Positions 45,007-55,177 of a stretch of 64,000 nucleotides of DNA are shown piece by piece. Each line of letters opens with the position of its first letter. Position 1 is the first letter of the stretch. The DNA is from Pseudomonas sp. B20(2017) (GTDB lineage: Bacteria; Pseudomonadota; Gammaproteobacteria; Pseudomonadales; Pseudomonadaceae), in NCBI RefSeq assembly GCF_002113125.1, contig NZ_NEJP01000013.1, forward strand, positions 62,001-126,000. The letters are read 5' to 3'. A model generated the notes under the pieces. That model saw nothing but the letters and a program-made list of their open reading frames with translations, ran no database searches and had not been told where the DNA came from. The translations under genes were made by a program, and so were the position numbers.

Positions 45007-46352
45007 TTCAGCGCCTCGGCGAGTTTGCCGTGCAGGCCGCCGAAGCCGCCGTTGCTCATGATCACCACGTGAGTGCCGGGCTGGGCCTGGCTCTTCACGC
45101 GTTCAATGATGCCTTCCAGCGAATCGCTGACAATCGACGGCACGGTGCACAGTGCAGCGGTGCCCGCCAGATCCCAACCGAGATTGGCCGGGGCGTACCA
45201 AATCACTTGGTCGGCATCGACCACGCTGTCCGGCAGACCGTCACGGTGGGCGCCGAGCTTCATCGAGTTGGAGCGCGGTTCGATGATCGCGATCAGCGGC
45301 GCATCGCCGATGCGTTTGCGCAGGCCGTCGAGGGTGGTGGCGATCGCGGTCGGGTGGTGGGCGAAGTCGTCGTAGATGGTGATGCCGCGCACTTCAGCGA
45401 CTTTTTCCATCCGGCGTTTGACGCTCTTGAACGCGCTCAACCCGGCGATGCCCATTGACGGTACAACACCGACGTGACGCGCGGCGGCCAACGTCGCCAG
45501 GGCGTTGGCGACGTTGTGCTGACCGGTCAACTCCCACTCGACCACGCCTTGGGACACGCCTTCGAACATCACTTCGAACGCCGAGCCGTCGTCTTTCAGC
45601 AACTTGACCTGCCACTGACCGCCGGCACCGGTGGTTTGCACCGGGGTCCAGCAGCCCATCTCGATCACGCGCTGCAAGGCCGGCTCGGTGGTCGGGTGAA
45701 TCACCAGGCCTTCGCTCGGAATGGTCCGCACCAAGTGATGGAACTGCCGCTCGATGGCTGGCAGATCGGGGAAGATGTCGGCGTGATCGAACTCAAGGTT
45801 GTTGAGGATCGCGGTGCGCGGACGGTAGTGGACGAACTTCGAACGCTTGTCGAAGAACGCGCTGTCGTATTCGTCGGCCTCGATCACGAAGAACGGCGTG
45901 CCGCCCAGACGCGCCGACACCGAGAAATTCTGCGGCACGCCGCCGATCAGGAAGCCCGGGCTCATGCCGGCATGTTCCAGCACCCAGGCGAGCATGCTGC
46001 TGGTGGTGGTCTTGCCGTGCGTACCGGCAACCGCCAGCACCCAGCGACCTTGCAGCACATGGTCGGCCAGCCATTGCGGGCCGGACACGTACGGCAGGCC
46101 CTTGTTAAGCACATATTCCACTGCCGGATTGCCGCGGGACATGGCGTTGCCGATCACCACCAGATCCGGTGCCGGATCAAGCTGCGCCGGGTCGTAACCC
46201 TGGGTCAACTGAATGCCCTGGGCTTCGAGCTGGGTGCTCATCGGCGGATAAACGTTGGCATCGGAGCCGGTCACGTGATGGCCCAGCTCTTTGGCCAGAA
46301 CCGCCATCGAGCCCATGAAAGTCCCGCAGATACCCAGAATATGAATGTGCAT
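45003..46352 (-). CDS. mpl: UDP-N-acetylmuramate:tripeptide ligase Mpl
   Basis: The 449-residue Mur-ligase-family enzyme recycles murein tripeptide by attaching it to UDP-MurNAc. It begins HIHILGICGTFMGSMAVLAK and has the ATP-binding GTHGKTTTSSML near residue 105. The central DEYDSAFFDKRSKF and C-terminal DDFAHHPTAI motifs are clear. ATG 46352 begins at the conserved MHIHILG; the frame is open upstream to 46406 without family sequence. It complements LdcA in recycling. Confidence 0.95.
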   Translation of the reverse strand: MHIHILGICGTFMGSMAVLAKELGHHVTGSDANVYPPMSTQLEAQGIQLTQGYDPAQLDPAPDLVVIGNAMSRGNPAVEYVLNKGLPYVSGPQWLADHVLQGRWVLAVAGTHGKTTTSSMLAWVLEHAGMSPGFLIGGVPQNFSVSARLGGTPFFVIEADEYDSAFFDKRSKFVHYRPRTAILNNLEFDHADIFPDLPAIERQFHHLVRTIPSEGLVIHPTTEPALQRVIEMGCWTPVQTTGAGGQWQVKLLKDDGSAFEVMFEGVSQGVVEWELTGQHNVANALATLAAARHVGVVPSMGIAGLSAFKSVKRRMEKVAEVRGITIYDDFAHHPTAIATTLDGLRKRIGDAPLIAIIEPRSNSMKLGAHRDGLPDSVVDADQVIWYAPANLGWDLAGTAALCTVPSIVSDSLEGIIERVKSQAQPGTHVVIMSNGGFGGLHGKLAEALK

Positions 46353-46430
46353 AGTCGACCTCGTAAAACATGGCCGCAGGTTAGCGCAGGGAGGGGGAAA
46401 TCGCACTCTTTAGCTGATCACCCGACCTTG

Positions 46431-46536
46431 ATCGTTCCCGCGCTCCGCGTGGGAATGCAGCGCAGAACGCTCTGCGTCCAAAAGCGGGCGCGGAGCGTCC
46501 GGGGGAGGCATTCCCACACAGAGCGTGGGAATGATC
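46431..46536. repeat. Long palindromic repeat element (non-REP type)
   Basis: An approximately 106-bp element has outer arms ATCGTTCCCGCGCTCCGCG and GAGCGTGGGAATGAT and inner GC-rich stems around 46460-46500. It can fold as a large hairpin. It lies between mpl and eatR. Its sequence differs from the REP pairs here but looks like another dispersed pseudomonad palindrome. Confidence 0.65.
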
Positions 46537-46546
46537 AGGAGGGGAT

Positions 46547-48463
46547 TCAGGCGGTTCGGGCGATCCCGTGCTTGCGCAGCTTTCTATAGAGCGTATTGCG
46601 ACTGACGCCCAGTTGCTGCGCCGTGTGGGTCATGTGCCAGCGCGTGTGTTCCAGCGCATTGAGCAACGCCAGCCGCTCGGCATCCTCAAGCGGCTGCCCG
46701 GATGACGCTTCATCGGTTTTGACCAACAGCGGCTGCACCTGCCGGAACATCGCGGGCAGATCATCCAGCCCGATCCGCCCCTCATCGCACAACGCCGCCA
46801 GCGTGCGCAGCACATTGCGCATCTGCCGCACATTGCCCGGCCAGTTGAACCCGAGCAATGCCTGCCGCGCTGGCTCTTCGATCAGGATCGTTTCCCCGCC
46901 CGCCTCTTCGGCCAACAGGAAATCCAGCAACTGCGACTTGTCGCTGCGCTCGCGCAACGGCGGCAACGCAACTTCCAACCCGTTGAGCCGGTAATACAGG
47001 TCTTCCCGGAAACTGCCATCACCCACCCGCTCCAGCAAGTTGCGGTGGGTGGCACTGATGATCCGCACGTTGACCGCTTCCGGCTCGCCTCCGATCGGCA
47101 CTACTTGCCGGTCTTCCAGCACCCGCAGCAGTCGGGTCTGCAAGGCCAGGGGCATGTCACCGATTTCATCGAGGAACAACGTGCCACCATCGGCCTGCTG
47201 TAACTTGCCGCGCATGCCGTCCTTGCGTGCGCCGGTGAAACTGCCGCCGCGATAGCCGAACAGTTCGCTCTCGATCAGGCTTTCGGGAATCGCCGCGCAG
47301 TTGAGGGCGACGAACGCTTTGCCGGCGCGCTGACTGGCGTTATGCACAGCCTTGGCGAACGCCTCTTTGCCGGAACCGGTTTCGCCGTTGATCAGCAGTG
47401 GCACGTCGCGTTCGAACACCCGCAGCGACTTGCGGAAATCCGCCTGCAACGCCGCATCACCGAGGCAAATACCTGCAAGGCGCGGCGCTTCGACAGGCGC
47501 GGGAACCGGCGCTACCGGCAGCGGCCGACGAGTTTCGCCGCGCAACACCGCAAACAGATGCCGCCCATCGCGGGTGCGCAACGGCCAACTGGCGCTGGCA
47601 TTGGCACTCGCACGCCCCAGCAACTCATCCAGCGAACAATCGAAAAACGCCTCCACCGGTTTGCCCAGCAAACCACCGCGAATATGGCCGAGCAGGTTCA
47701 AGGCACTCTGATTGACCGCACTGATCCGCCCTTCCCCGTCAAACGCCAGCAGCCCTTCGCTGAACAACCCGACGGACTCAGCCTGGAGATGGAATCGCAA
47801 CAACCATTGATTATCGAAACAGCGCAGGAAATAGCAGCTCTCGATCATCTTCGCCGACAGATTGACCAGCGCCATGGTGTGGAACTGGCTCTGGCGCGAG
47901 ACATCATGCCGCGCGGAGGAAACGTCGAGCACTGCCAGCAGTTCGCCGTGCGGGTCGAACACCGGGCTCGCCGAGCAGGTCAGGCCGGTATGGCGGCCGC
48001 GAAAGTGTTCATCTTGATGAATCGTCAGGGCCTGACGCTCGACAAGGCAGGTGCCGATGCCGTTGGTGCCCTCGCAGGCCTCGCTCCAGTCGGAACCCAG
48101 CCACAGGCCGGCGCGTTCGAAGATCTTACGTTCGGCGGGAGCGGTGACGCAGTTGAGGATCACCCCGCGCGCGTCGGTCAGCAGCACCGCGTGGCCGGCG
48201 CCGGAGAGTTGCTGATGCAGGCTGCTCATTTCATTGCCGGCGATCTGCAACACCTGTTGCAGCCGTTCGCGACTTTCAAGGACTCGACCGTGTTCGAGTA
48301 CGGTCGGCGCCATGGTCAGGGCCGGGTCGAGGTGATAGTCCTCAAGACAACGCAGCCACGAGCGGGCGATCGACGGGTCGGCACCGGGGCCATGCAGGTG
48401 CGGCTTGCCCTGGGTGACGGTGAGAACCTGTTGGGCATGGCGACTCAAATGGTTGTCGTGCAT
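46547..48463 (-). CDS. eatR: Sigma-54-dependent activator of ethanolamine catabolism (EatR/AcoR type)
   Basis: The 638-residue enhancer-binding protein has an N-terminal GAF-type sensor (about residues 80-200), a PAS-like region (about 215-300), an AAA+ domain with Walker A GETGSGKE near 352, and a Fis-type C-terminal helix-turn-helix ending LGVSRNTLYRKLRKHGI. The sigma-54 contact loop reads GSFTGA instead of GAFTGA, a known variant in AcoR-like proteins. It is divergent from the aldehyde dehydrogenase. The P. aeruginosa orthologue by position (PA4021) activates PA4022-eat-eutBC with RpoN. Confidence 0.88.
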   Translation of the reverse strand: MHDNHLSRHAQQVLTVTQGKPHLHGPGADPSIARSWLRCLEDYHLDPALTMAPTVLEHGRVLESRERLQQVLQIAGNEMSSLHQQLSGAGHAVLLTDARGVILNCVTAPAERKIFERAGLWLGSDWSEACEGTNGIGTCLVERQALTIHQDEHFRGRHTGLTCSASPVFDPHGELLAVLDVSSARHDVSRQSQFHTMALVNLSAKMIESCYFLRCFDNQWLLRFHLQAESVGLFSEGLLAFDGEGRISAVNQSALNLLGHIRGGLLGKPVEAFFDCSLDELLGRASANASASWPLRTRDGRHLFAVLRGETRRPLPVAPVPAPVEAPRLAGICLGDAALQADFRKSLRVFERDVPLLINGETGSGKEAFAKAVHNASQRAGKAFVALNCAAIPESLIESELFGYRGGSFTGARKDGMRGKLQQADGGTLFLDEIGDMPLALQTRLLRVLEDRQVVPIGGEPEAVNVRIISATHRNLLERVGDGSFREDLYYRLNGLEVALPPLRERSDKSQLLDFLLAEEAGGETILIEEPARQALLGFNWPGNVRQMRNVLRTLAALCDEGRIGLDDLPAMFRQVQPLLVKTDEASSGQPLEDAERLALLNALEHTRWHMTHTAQQLGVSRNTLYRKLRKHGIARTA

Positions 48464-48569
48464 TTCTTATTATTCTCCCCGAGGCTCATCGGCCCATGCG
48501 TGAAGTGGTGCCCAGCATCCTCCAGCCAACCGGTCTTTGCAATGCTGGCAAGACCGCCCGGTCACGGGG

Positions 48570-48620
48570 TGTGCCAGAAACGGTACAAACTGTCACTCGA
48601 CCTGTACCGATACCGTCACA
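48570..48620. promoter_or_regulatory. Candidate EatR upstream activator sites (two, 33 bp apart)
   Basis: Site 1 is TGTGCC-N6-GGTACA (48570-48587) and site 2 is TGTACC-N6-GTCACA (48603-48620). Both fit a TGTRCC-N6-GKYACA dyad and their centres are 33 bp apart, about three helical turns. They lie roughly 65-115 bp upstream of the -24 element at 48684. Confidence 0.5.
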
Positions 48621-48683
48621 GACGCTTGCCACTTGTCCGACAGAAATCACGCAAGGCCTTGATTTGCCTGACCTGAACGGCAA

Positions 48684-48699
48684 TGGCCCGACCTTTGCT
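48684..48699 (+). promoter_or_regulatory. Sigma-54 promoter of the aldehyde dehydrogenase gene
   Basis: TGGCCCG-ACCT-TTGCT matches the -24/-12 consensus (TGGCACG-N4-TTGCW) at all but one position. It lies 64 bp upstream of the ATG at 48763 and downstream of the putative activator sites. Confidence 0.75.
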
Positions 48700-48762
48700 C
48701 TACGCTTATAGCAAGCGCTCATGCGCGTCTCTCTGATAAATACAACAGCCAAGGAGAACATC

Positions 48763-50283
<1,521 letters not shown>

Positions 50284-50292
50284 AACCTCAGA

Positions 50293-50316
50293 GCAACACA
50301 GATGATTCTGTGTTGC
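50293..50316 (+). terminator. Hairpin after the aldehyde dehydrogenase gene
   Basis: GCAACACAGA-TGAT-TCTGTGTTGC is a perfect 10-bp stem 10 bp after the stop. It is followed by CTGTTC rather than a long T-run. It may attenuate read-through into eat. Confidence 0.55.
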
Positions 50317-50327
50317 CTGTTCAATCG

Positions 50328-50422
50328 CCTTCGCGAGCAAGCCCGCTCCCACAGGGGACTTGCGTCGGCCCACATTATTGGATTCGGCACAAATCCAATG
50401 TGGGAGCGGGCTTGCTCGCGAA
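50328..50422. repeat. REP pair (inverted) between aldehyde dehydrogenase and eat
   Basis: Inverted copies CCTTCGCGAGCAAGCCCGCT and AGCGGGCTTGCTCGCGAAG flank about 45 bp. The spacer itself carries an inverted repeat ATTGGATT / AATCCAAT. With the hairpin before it and the sigma-54 promoter after it, this fills the 306-bp gap. Confidence 0.85.
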
Positions 50423-50459
50423 GACGTCCTTAATGACACAACACAAAGCCTGGCCGCTC

Positions 50460-50475
50460 TGGCACGGGCCTTGCG
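50460..50475 (+). promoter_or_regulatory. Sigma-54 promoter of eat-eutBC
   Basis: TGGCACG-GGCC-TTGCG agrees with the -24/-12 consensus at all positions except the last. It lies 115 bp upstream of the eat start at 50590, separate from the promoter of the aldehyde dehydrogenase. No copy of the upstream dyads was seen next to it. Confidence 0.75.
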
Positions 50476-50589
50476 TACCCGTCATTCAGGATTTGCGTGA
50501 CACTGCCGCTGCGTGAACAGCATCCACCCACTCAACCGCTGCACCCGAAAGTCCAACAGATCGAACAATAAAAAAGACAGAGAGGACTT

Positions 50590-51960
50590 ATGACTTCCAC
50601 CACACAGCTCAAACCCACACTCGGCACCCTGCACCTCTGGGGCATTGCCGTCGGCCTGGTGATTTCCGGCGAATACTTCGGCTGGAGTTACGGCTGGGGC
50701 ACGGCGGGAACCCTGGGTTTCCTGGTCACGGCCCTGCTGGTTGCGACCATGTACACCTGCTTCATCTTCAGTTTCACCGAACTGACCACCGCGATTCCCC
50801 ACGCGGGCGGGCCGTTTGCCTACAGCCGCCGGGCCTTTGGCGAGAAAGGCGGATTGATCGCCGGGATCGCCACCCTGATCGAATTTGTGTTCGCCCCACC
50901 GGCGATTGCCATGGCCATCGGCGCCTATCTGAATGTGCAATATCCGGGGCTCGACCCCAAACTCGCGGCGGTCGGCGCTTATTTCGTGTTCATGACCCTG
51001 AACATCCTTGGCGTCAGCATCGCCGCGACCTTCGAGCTGGTGGTGACCGTGCTGGCGGTCGCCGAATTGCTGGTGTTCATGGGCGTGGTCGCGCCGGGCT
51101 TCAGCTTCAGCAACTTCGTGCTGAACGGCTGGTCTGGCGCCAATGAGTTCACGATGGGCTCGATACCGGGCATTTTCGCCGCCATTCCCTTCGCGATCTG
51201 GTTTTTCCTCGCCATCGAAGGCGCGGCCATGGCGGCCGAGGAAGCCAAGGATCCGAAACGCACCATTCCACGGGCCTACGTCAGCGGCATCCTGACCCTG
51301 GTGTTTCTCGCTATCGGCGTGATGGTGATGGCCGGCGGCGTCGGCGACTGGCGCCAACTGTCGAACATCAACGACCCGCTGCCGCAGGCCATGAAAGCAG
51401 TGGTTGGTAACAATTCGACGTGGATGCACATGCTGGTGTGGATCGGTCTGTTCGGGCTGGTGGCGAGTTTCCACGGGATCATCCTCGGCTACTCGCGGCA
51501 GTTCTTCGCCCTGGCCCGGGCCGGTTACCTGCCCAAAGGCCTGGCCAAACTCTCGCGTTTCCAGACCCCGCACCGGGCGATCCTGGCCGGCGGCGTGGTC
51601 GGCATCGCTGCGATCTACAGCGACGGACTGGTCAATCTGCAAGGCATGACCCTGACGGCGGCGATGATCACCATGTCGGTGTTCGGTGCCATCGTGATGT
51701 ACATCATCAGCATGCTCAGCCTGTTCAAACTGCGCAAAACCGAGCCGAATCTGGAGCGCACCTTCCGCGCACCGGGCTATCCGGTGGTGCCGGCCATTGC
51801 GCTGTTCCTGGCGCTGGTGTGCCTGGTGGCGATGGCCTGGTTCAACACGCTGATCGGCTGTGTGTTCCTCGGTTTCATGGCCGCTGGCTACCTGTATTTC
51901 CAGCTGACCGCCAAGCAACGCTCCGAAGCACCGGCAGACGCTATGCTCGAAGGTATCTGA
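50590..51960 (+). CDS. eat: Ethanolamine permease Eat
   Basis: The 456-residue APC-superfamily transporter has about twelve hydrophobic segments. Family-specific stretches are LHLWGIAVGLVISGEYFGWS at the start, IPHAGGPFAYSRRAFG near residue 70 and FHGIILGYSRQFFALARAGYLP near 295. It imports ethanolamine. AGAGAGGA precedes the ATG. eutBC follow after a hairpin and a REP pair. Confidence 0.93.
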   Translation: MTSTTQLKPTLGTLHLWGIAVGLVISGEYFGWSYGWGTAGTLGFLVTALLVATMYTCFIFSFTELTTAIPHAGGPFAYSRRAFGEKGGLIAGIATLIEFVFAPPAIAMAIGAYLNVQYPGLDPKLAAVGAYFVFMTLNILGVSIAATFELVVTVLAVAELLVFMGVVAPGFSFSNFVLNGWSGANEFTMGSIPGIFAAIPFAIWFFLAIEGAAMAAEEAKDPKRTIPRAYVSGILTLVFLAIGVMVMAGGVGDWRQLSNINDPLPQAMKAVVGNNSTWMHMLVWIGLFGLVASFHGIILGYSRQFFALARAGYLPKGLAKLSRFQTPHRAILAGGVVGIAAIYSDGLVNLQGMTLTAAMITMSVFGAIVMYIISMLSLFKLRKTEPNLERTFRAPGYPVVPAIALFLALVCLVAMAWFNTLIGCVFLGFMAAGYLYFQLTAKQRSEAPADAMLEGI

Positions 51961-51969
51961 GATGCACCC

Positions 51970-51992
51970 ACACCGGGCCTCGTGCCCGGTGT
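51970..51992 (+). other. Hairpin after eat
   Basis: ACACCGGGC-CTCGT-GCCCGGTGT forms a 9-bp stem 10 bp after the eat stop without a T-run. It probably stabilises or processes the eat-eutBC transcript rather than ending it. Confidence 0.4.
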
Positions 51993-52017
51993 CCGCTATA
52001 TAGAAGTGCACACCCAT

Positions 52018-52109
52018 TCCTGTGGGAGCGAGCCTGCTCGCGGTGGCATCGATGCGGTATCAATATTGCACCGAGCTGTCTGCATCGCGAGCAGGCTCGC
52101 TCCCACAAG
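52018..52109. repeat. REP pair inside the eat-eutBC operon
   Basis: TGTGGGAGCGAGCCTGCTCG and its inverted copy (ending near 52108) flank about 35 bp between eat and eutB. They lie within the predicted transcript. Confidence 0.85.
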
Positions 52110-52147
52110 GGACAGAGTCATTTACAGCATCAGGAGGAACGCGCCCC

Positions 52148-53542
52148 ATGGCCGCATTTGCCCATACCGTCGGCGCCCAGACCTACCGCTTCGACAGCCT
52201 CAAGGACGTGATGGCCAAGGCCAGCCCGGCACGCTCCGGGGATTTCCTCGCGGGCGTCGCCGCGCTCAACGACGGCGAGCGGGTGGCCGCGCAAATGGCG
52301 CTGGCCGACATCCCGCTCACGCATTTCCTGCAGGAAGCGCTGATTCCCTACGAAACCGATGAAGTCACCCGACTGATCATCGACAGTCACGACAAACAGG
52401 CCTTTGCGGTCGTCAGCCACCTCACCGTCGGCGGCTTTCGCGACTGGCTGTTGAGCGAGGCGGCCGATGAGTCAAGCCTGCGTGCCCTCGCCCCCGGCCT
52501 GACGCCGGAAATGGTCGCCGCCGTGTCGAAGATCATGCGCGTGCAGGATCTGGTACTGGTGGCGCAGAAAATCCGTGTCGTCACCAAATTTCGCGGCACC
52601 CTCGGCCTGCGTGGACGCTTATCCACAAGGCTGCAACCCAATCACCCGACCGACGAGCCGTCCGGCATCGCCGCGAGCATTCTCGACGGTCTGCTGTACG
52701 GCAACGGCGACGCCATGATCGGCATCAACCCGGCCACCGACAGCATCGCCTCGATCTGCGCGATGCTGGAAATGCTCGACGCGATCATCCAGCGCTACGA
52801 CATTCCGACCCAGGCCTGCGTGCTGACCCACGTCACCACCTCTATAGAAGCGATCAACCGGGGCGTGCCGCTGGATCTGGTGTTTCAGTCGATCGCCGGC
52901 ACCGAAGCGGCCAACGCCAGTTTCGGTATCAATCTGAACGTGCTGCAGGAAGGTTATGAAGCAGGCCTGAGCCTCAATCGCGGCACGCTCGGGCAGAACC
53001 TGATGTATTTCGAAACCGGCCAGGGCAGTGCGCTGTCAGCCAACGCCCACCACGGCGTCGATCAGCAGACCTGCGAGACAAGAGCCTACGCCGTGGCACG
53101 CCATTTCAAGCCGTTTCTGGTGAACACCGTCGTAGGATTCATCGGCCCGGAATACCTCTACAACGGCAAACAGATCATCCGCGCCGGCCTCGAAGACCAT
53201 TTCTGCGGCAAGTTGCTCGGTGTGCCGATGGGTTGCGATATCTGCTACACCAACCACGCCGAAGCCGACCAGGACGACATGGATACCCTGCTGACCCTGC
53301 TGGGCGTGGCCGGGATCAACTTCATCATGGGCATCCCCGGCTCCGACGACATCATGCTCAACTACCAGACCACTTCGTTCCACGACGCGCTCTACGCACG
53401 CCAGACCCTCGGCCTGAAACCGGCGCCGGAGTTCGAGCAGTGGCTGGCGAACATGGGCATCTTCACCCAGGCGGACGGTAAGGTCCGCTTCGGCAACAAT
53501 CTGCCGCCGGCCTTCCGCCAGGCCTTGGCGCAACTGGGATGA
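52148..53542 (+). CDS. eutB: Ethanolamine ammonia-lyase large subunit EutB
   Basis: The 464-residue TIM-barrel subunit binds ethanolamine and, with EutC and adenosylcobalamin, makes acetaldehyde and ammonia. Visible segments are the N-terminal LANVKEVMAKA-like SLKDVMAKASPARSGD, GLRGRLSTRLQPNHPTD near residue 155, the substrate-site GEGLLYGNGD-like DGLLYGNGDAMIGINPA, and MGCDICYTNHAEADQDDMD near 360. ATG 52148 follows AGGAGGA. The frame is open upstream through the REP, but those starts are artefacts. It overlaps eutC by 4 bp. Confidence 0.96.
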   Translation: MAAFAHTVGAQTYRFDSLKDVMAKASPARSGDFLAGVAALNDGERVAAQMALADIPLTHFLQEALIPYETDEVTRLIIDSHDKQAFAVVSHLTVGGFRDWLLSEAADESSLRALAPGLTPEMVAAVSKIMRVQDLVLVAQKIRVVTKFRGTLGLRGRLSTRLQPNHPTDEPSGIAASILDGLLYGNGDAMIGINPATDSIASICAMLEMLDAIIQRYDIPTQACVLTHVTTSIEAINRGVPLDLVFQSIAGTEAANASFGINLNVLQEGYEAGLSLNRGTLGQNLMYFETGQGSALSANAHHGVDQQTCETRAYAVARHFKPFLVNTVVGFIGPEYLYNGKQIIRAGLEDHFCGKLLGVPMGCDICYTNHAEADQDDMDTLLTLLGVAGINFIMGIPGSDDIMLNYQTTSFHDALYARQTLGLKPAPEFEQWLANMGIFTQADGKVRFGNNLPPAFRQALAQLG

Positions 53543-54372
53543 GTCAGATGGAAAAACCGCCCGTCGATCCACAAAACCCGTGGCTGGAGCTGCGTCGTCT
53601 GACCCCGGCGCGCATTGCCCTCGGCCGCACCGGCACCAGCCTGCCAACCAGCGCACAGCTGGATTTTCAGTTCGCCCACGCCCAGGCCCGGGACGCGGTG
53701 CACTTGCCGTTCGATCACGCCGCCCTCAGCGCCCAACTGACCGAGCGCCAGCGTGACAGCCTGCTGCTGCACAGTGCCGCAGTGGATCGCAACAGCTACC
53801 TGCAACGCCCGGATCTTGGGCGCAAGCTTAGCGATGAATCGGCTCAGACCCTACGCGAATACGCTCAGGCGCACCCGGGTGGCATGGATCTGGTGATTGT
53901 GGTGGCGGATGGTCTCTCGGCACTGGCGGTGCATCGGCACACTCTGCCGTTCCTGACCCGACTGGAAGAACAGATGACTGCCGACGAATGGTCAATAGCG
54001 CCTGTAGTGCTGGTGGAACAAGGCCGGGTAGCCATTGGTGATGAAATTGGCCAGTTACTGGGCGCCAAAATGGTCGTGATGCTGATTGGAGAGCGTCCGG
54101 GCCTCAGCTCGCCAGACAGCCTGGGTTTATATTTCACCTACAATCCAAAAGTCGGCCTCACGGATGCTTACCGCAATTGCATCTCCAACGTGCGGCTGGA
54201 AGGGCTCAGCTACGGCATGGCGGCGCATCGCTTGCTGTACCTGATGCGCGAAGCCTGCCGGCGACAGCTGTCGGGCGTCAATCTGAAGGACGAAGCGCAG
54301 GTTCAGACGCTGGAATCGGAAGCCGGTGCAGACATGAAGAGTAATTTCCTACTCGATCCGCCCCCAGCCTGA
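53539..54372 (+). CDS. eutC: Ethanolamine ammonia-lyase small subunit EutC
   Basis: The 277-residue subunit binds adenosylcobalamin. Recognisable segments are ARIALGRTGTSLPTSAQLDFQ-type start (about residue 25), HSAAVDRNSYLQRPDLGR near 83, VIVVADGLSALAV near 120 and LIGERPGLSSPDSLG near 185. Its ATG overlaps the eutB stop (ATGA), typical of stoichiometric subunits. An ATG at 53548 is a minor alternative. No eut microcompartment genes are present, as usual in Pseudomonas. Confidence 0.96.
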   Translation: MSQMEKPPVDPQNPWLELRRLTPARIALGRTGTSLPTSAQLDFQFAHAQARDAVHLPFDHAALSAQLTERQRDSLLLHSAAVDRNSYLQRPDLGRKLSDESAQTLREYAQAHPGGMDLVIVVADGLSALAVHRHTLPFLTRLEEQMTADEWSIAPVVLVEQGRVAIGDEIGQLLGAKMVVMLIGERPGLSSPDSLGLYFTYNPKVGLTDAYRNCISNVRLEGLSYGMAAHRLLYLMREACRRQLSGVNLKDEAQVQTLESEAGADMKSNFLLDPPPA

Positions 54373-54488
54373 ACCGTTTCCGCATTGCCTTTCTGCGCCG
54401 GTTTCAGGCAGGATCGATGCACGGCCGCCCGGGTTTCCCATCGCCGTCAGAGCACGTGAAGACAGCCACTTGAAGGACGAGACCTACC

Positions 54489-54950
54489 ATGCGGATTATC
54501 CAAGCGACCCTCGAACACCTGGATTTGCTGACCCCGTTGTTCGTTAAGTACCGCGAGTTCTACGGCTCCCTGCCCTATCCGGACTCGTCCCGTGCCTTTC
54601 TCGAAAAGCGCCTGCGACGCAAGGAATCGGTGATCTACCTGGCCTTGGCCGATGACGACGACAAGAAACTCATGGGCTTCTGCCAGCTCTACCCGAGTTT
54701 TTCCTCCCTGTCGCTCAAGCGCGTGTGGATCCTCAACGACATCTACGTCGCCGAGGACGCCCGCCGCCAGCTGGTGGCCGACAACCTGATCCGTACGGCC
54801 AAGAAAATGGCCAAGGAAACTCAGGCCGTGCGCATGCGCGTCTCCACCAGTGCCGACAACGAAGTGGCGCAGAAAACCTACGAATCCATCGGGTTCAAGG
54901 AAGACACCGAGTTCAAGAACTACGTACTGCCGATCAGCGAGGAGCTCTGA
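54489..54950 (+). CDS. GNAT-family N-acetyltransferase
   Basis: The 153-residue protein has a GNAT core: LALADDDDKKLMGFCQLYP strand (residues about 53-72), WILNDIYVAEDARRQLVADNLI with the pyrophosphate-binding loop (about 81-102), and AQKTYESIGFKEDTEF near 130. The substrate is unknown. AAGGACGAG precedes the ATG. It follows eutC at the same place as in P. aeruginosa but has no evident role in ethanolamine use. Confidence 0.85.
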   Translation: MRIIQATLEHLDLLTPLFVKYREFYGSLPYPDSSRAFLEKRLRRKESVIYLALADDDDKKLMGFCQLYPSFSSLSLKRVWILNDIYVAEDARRQLVADNLIRTAKKMAKETQAVRMRVSTSADNEVAQKTYESIGFKEDTEFKNYVLPISEEL

Positions 54951-55069
54951 TCGCGGAGTGTCCTTCGGGGAAGGAGCAGACTCCCTCCCCAAAATGAATT
55001 TCAACCCGACATTTATTCACACCGACATCCCCCGCTACAAAACCAACGCGCTTTTCACCTCTCAAACCG

Positions 55070-55075
55070 TATAAT
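55070..55075 (+). promoter_or_regulatory. Candidate -10 element upstream of the DedA gene
   Basis: A TATAAT lies 103 bp upstream of the DedA ATG, with a weak -35. Only the -10 match supports it. Confidence 0.35.
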
Positions 55076-55177
55076 CCCGAGCTTTCCGGCTTGTAAGAAA
55101 AACTACACCCGCTTGTAGGCTTACACGAAGTCATCCGCACAGGTCTGCCGAGTCAGGCCGTCACCACAGGTGCCTCC

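Noticed and set aside
52022..52147. Upstream extension of eutB through the REP pair
   Set aside because: The added residues are translated REP sequence; AGGAGGA and the conserved start mark 52148.
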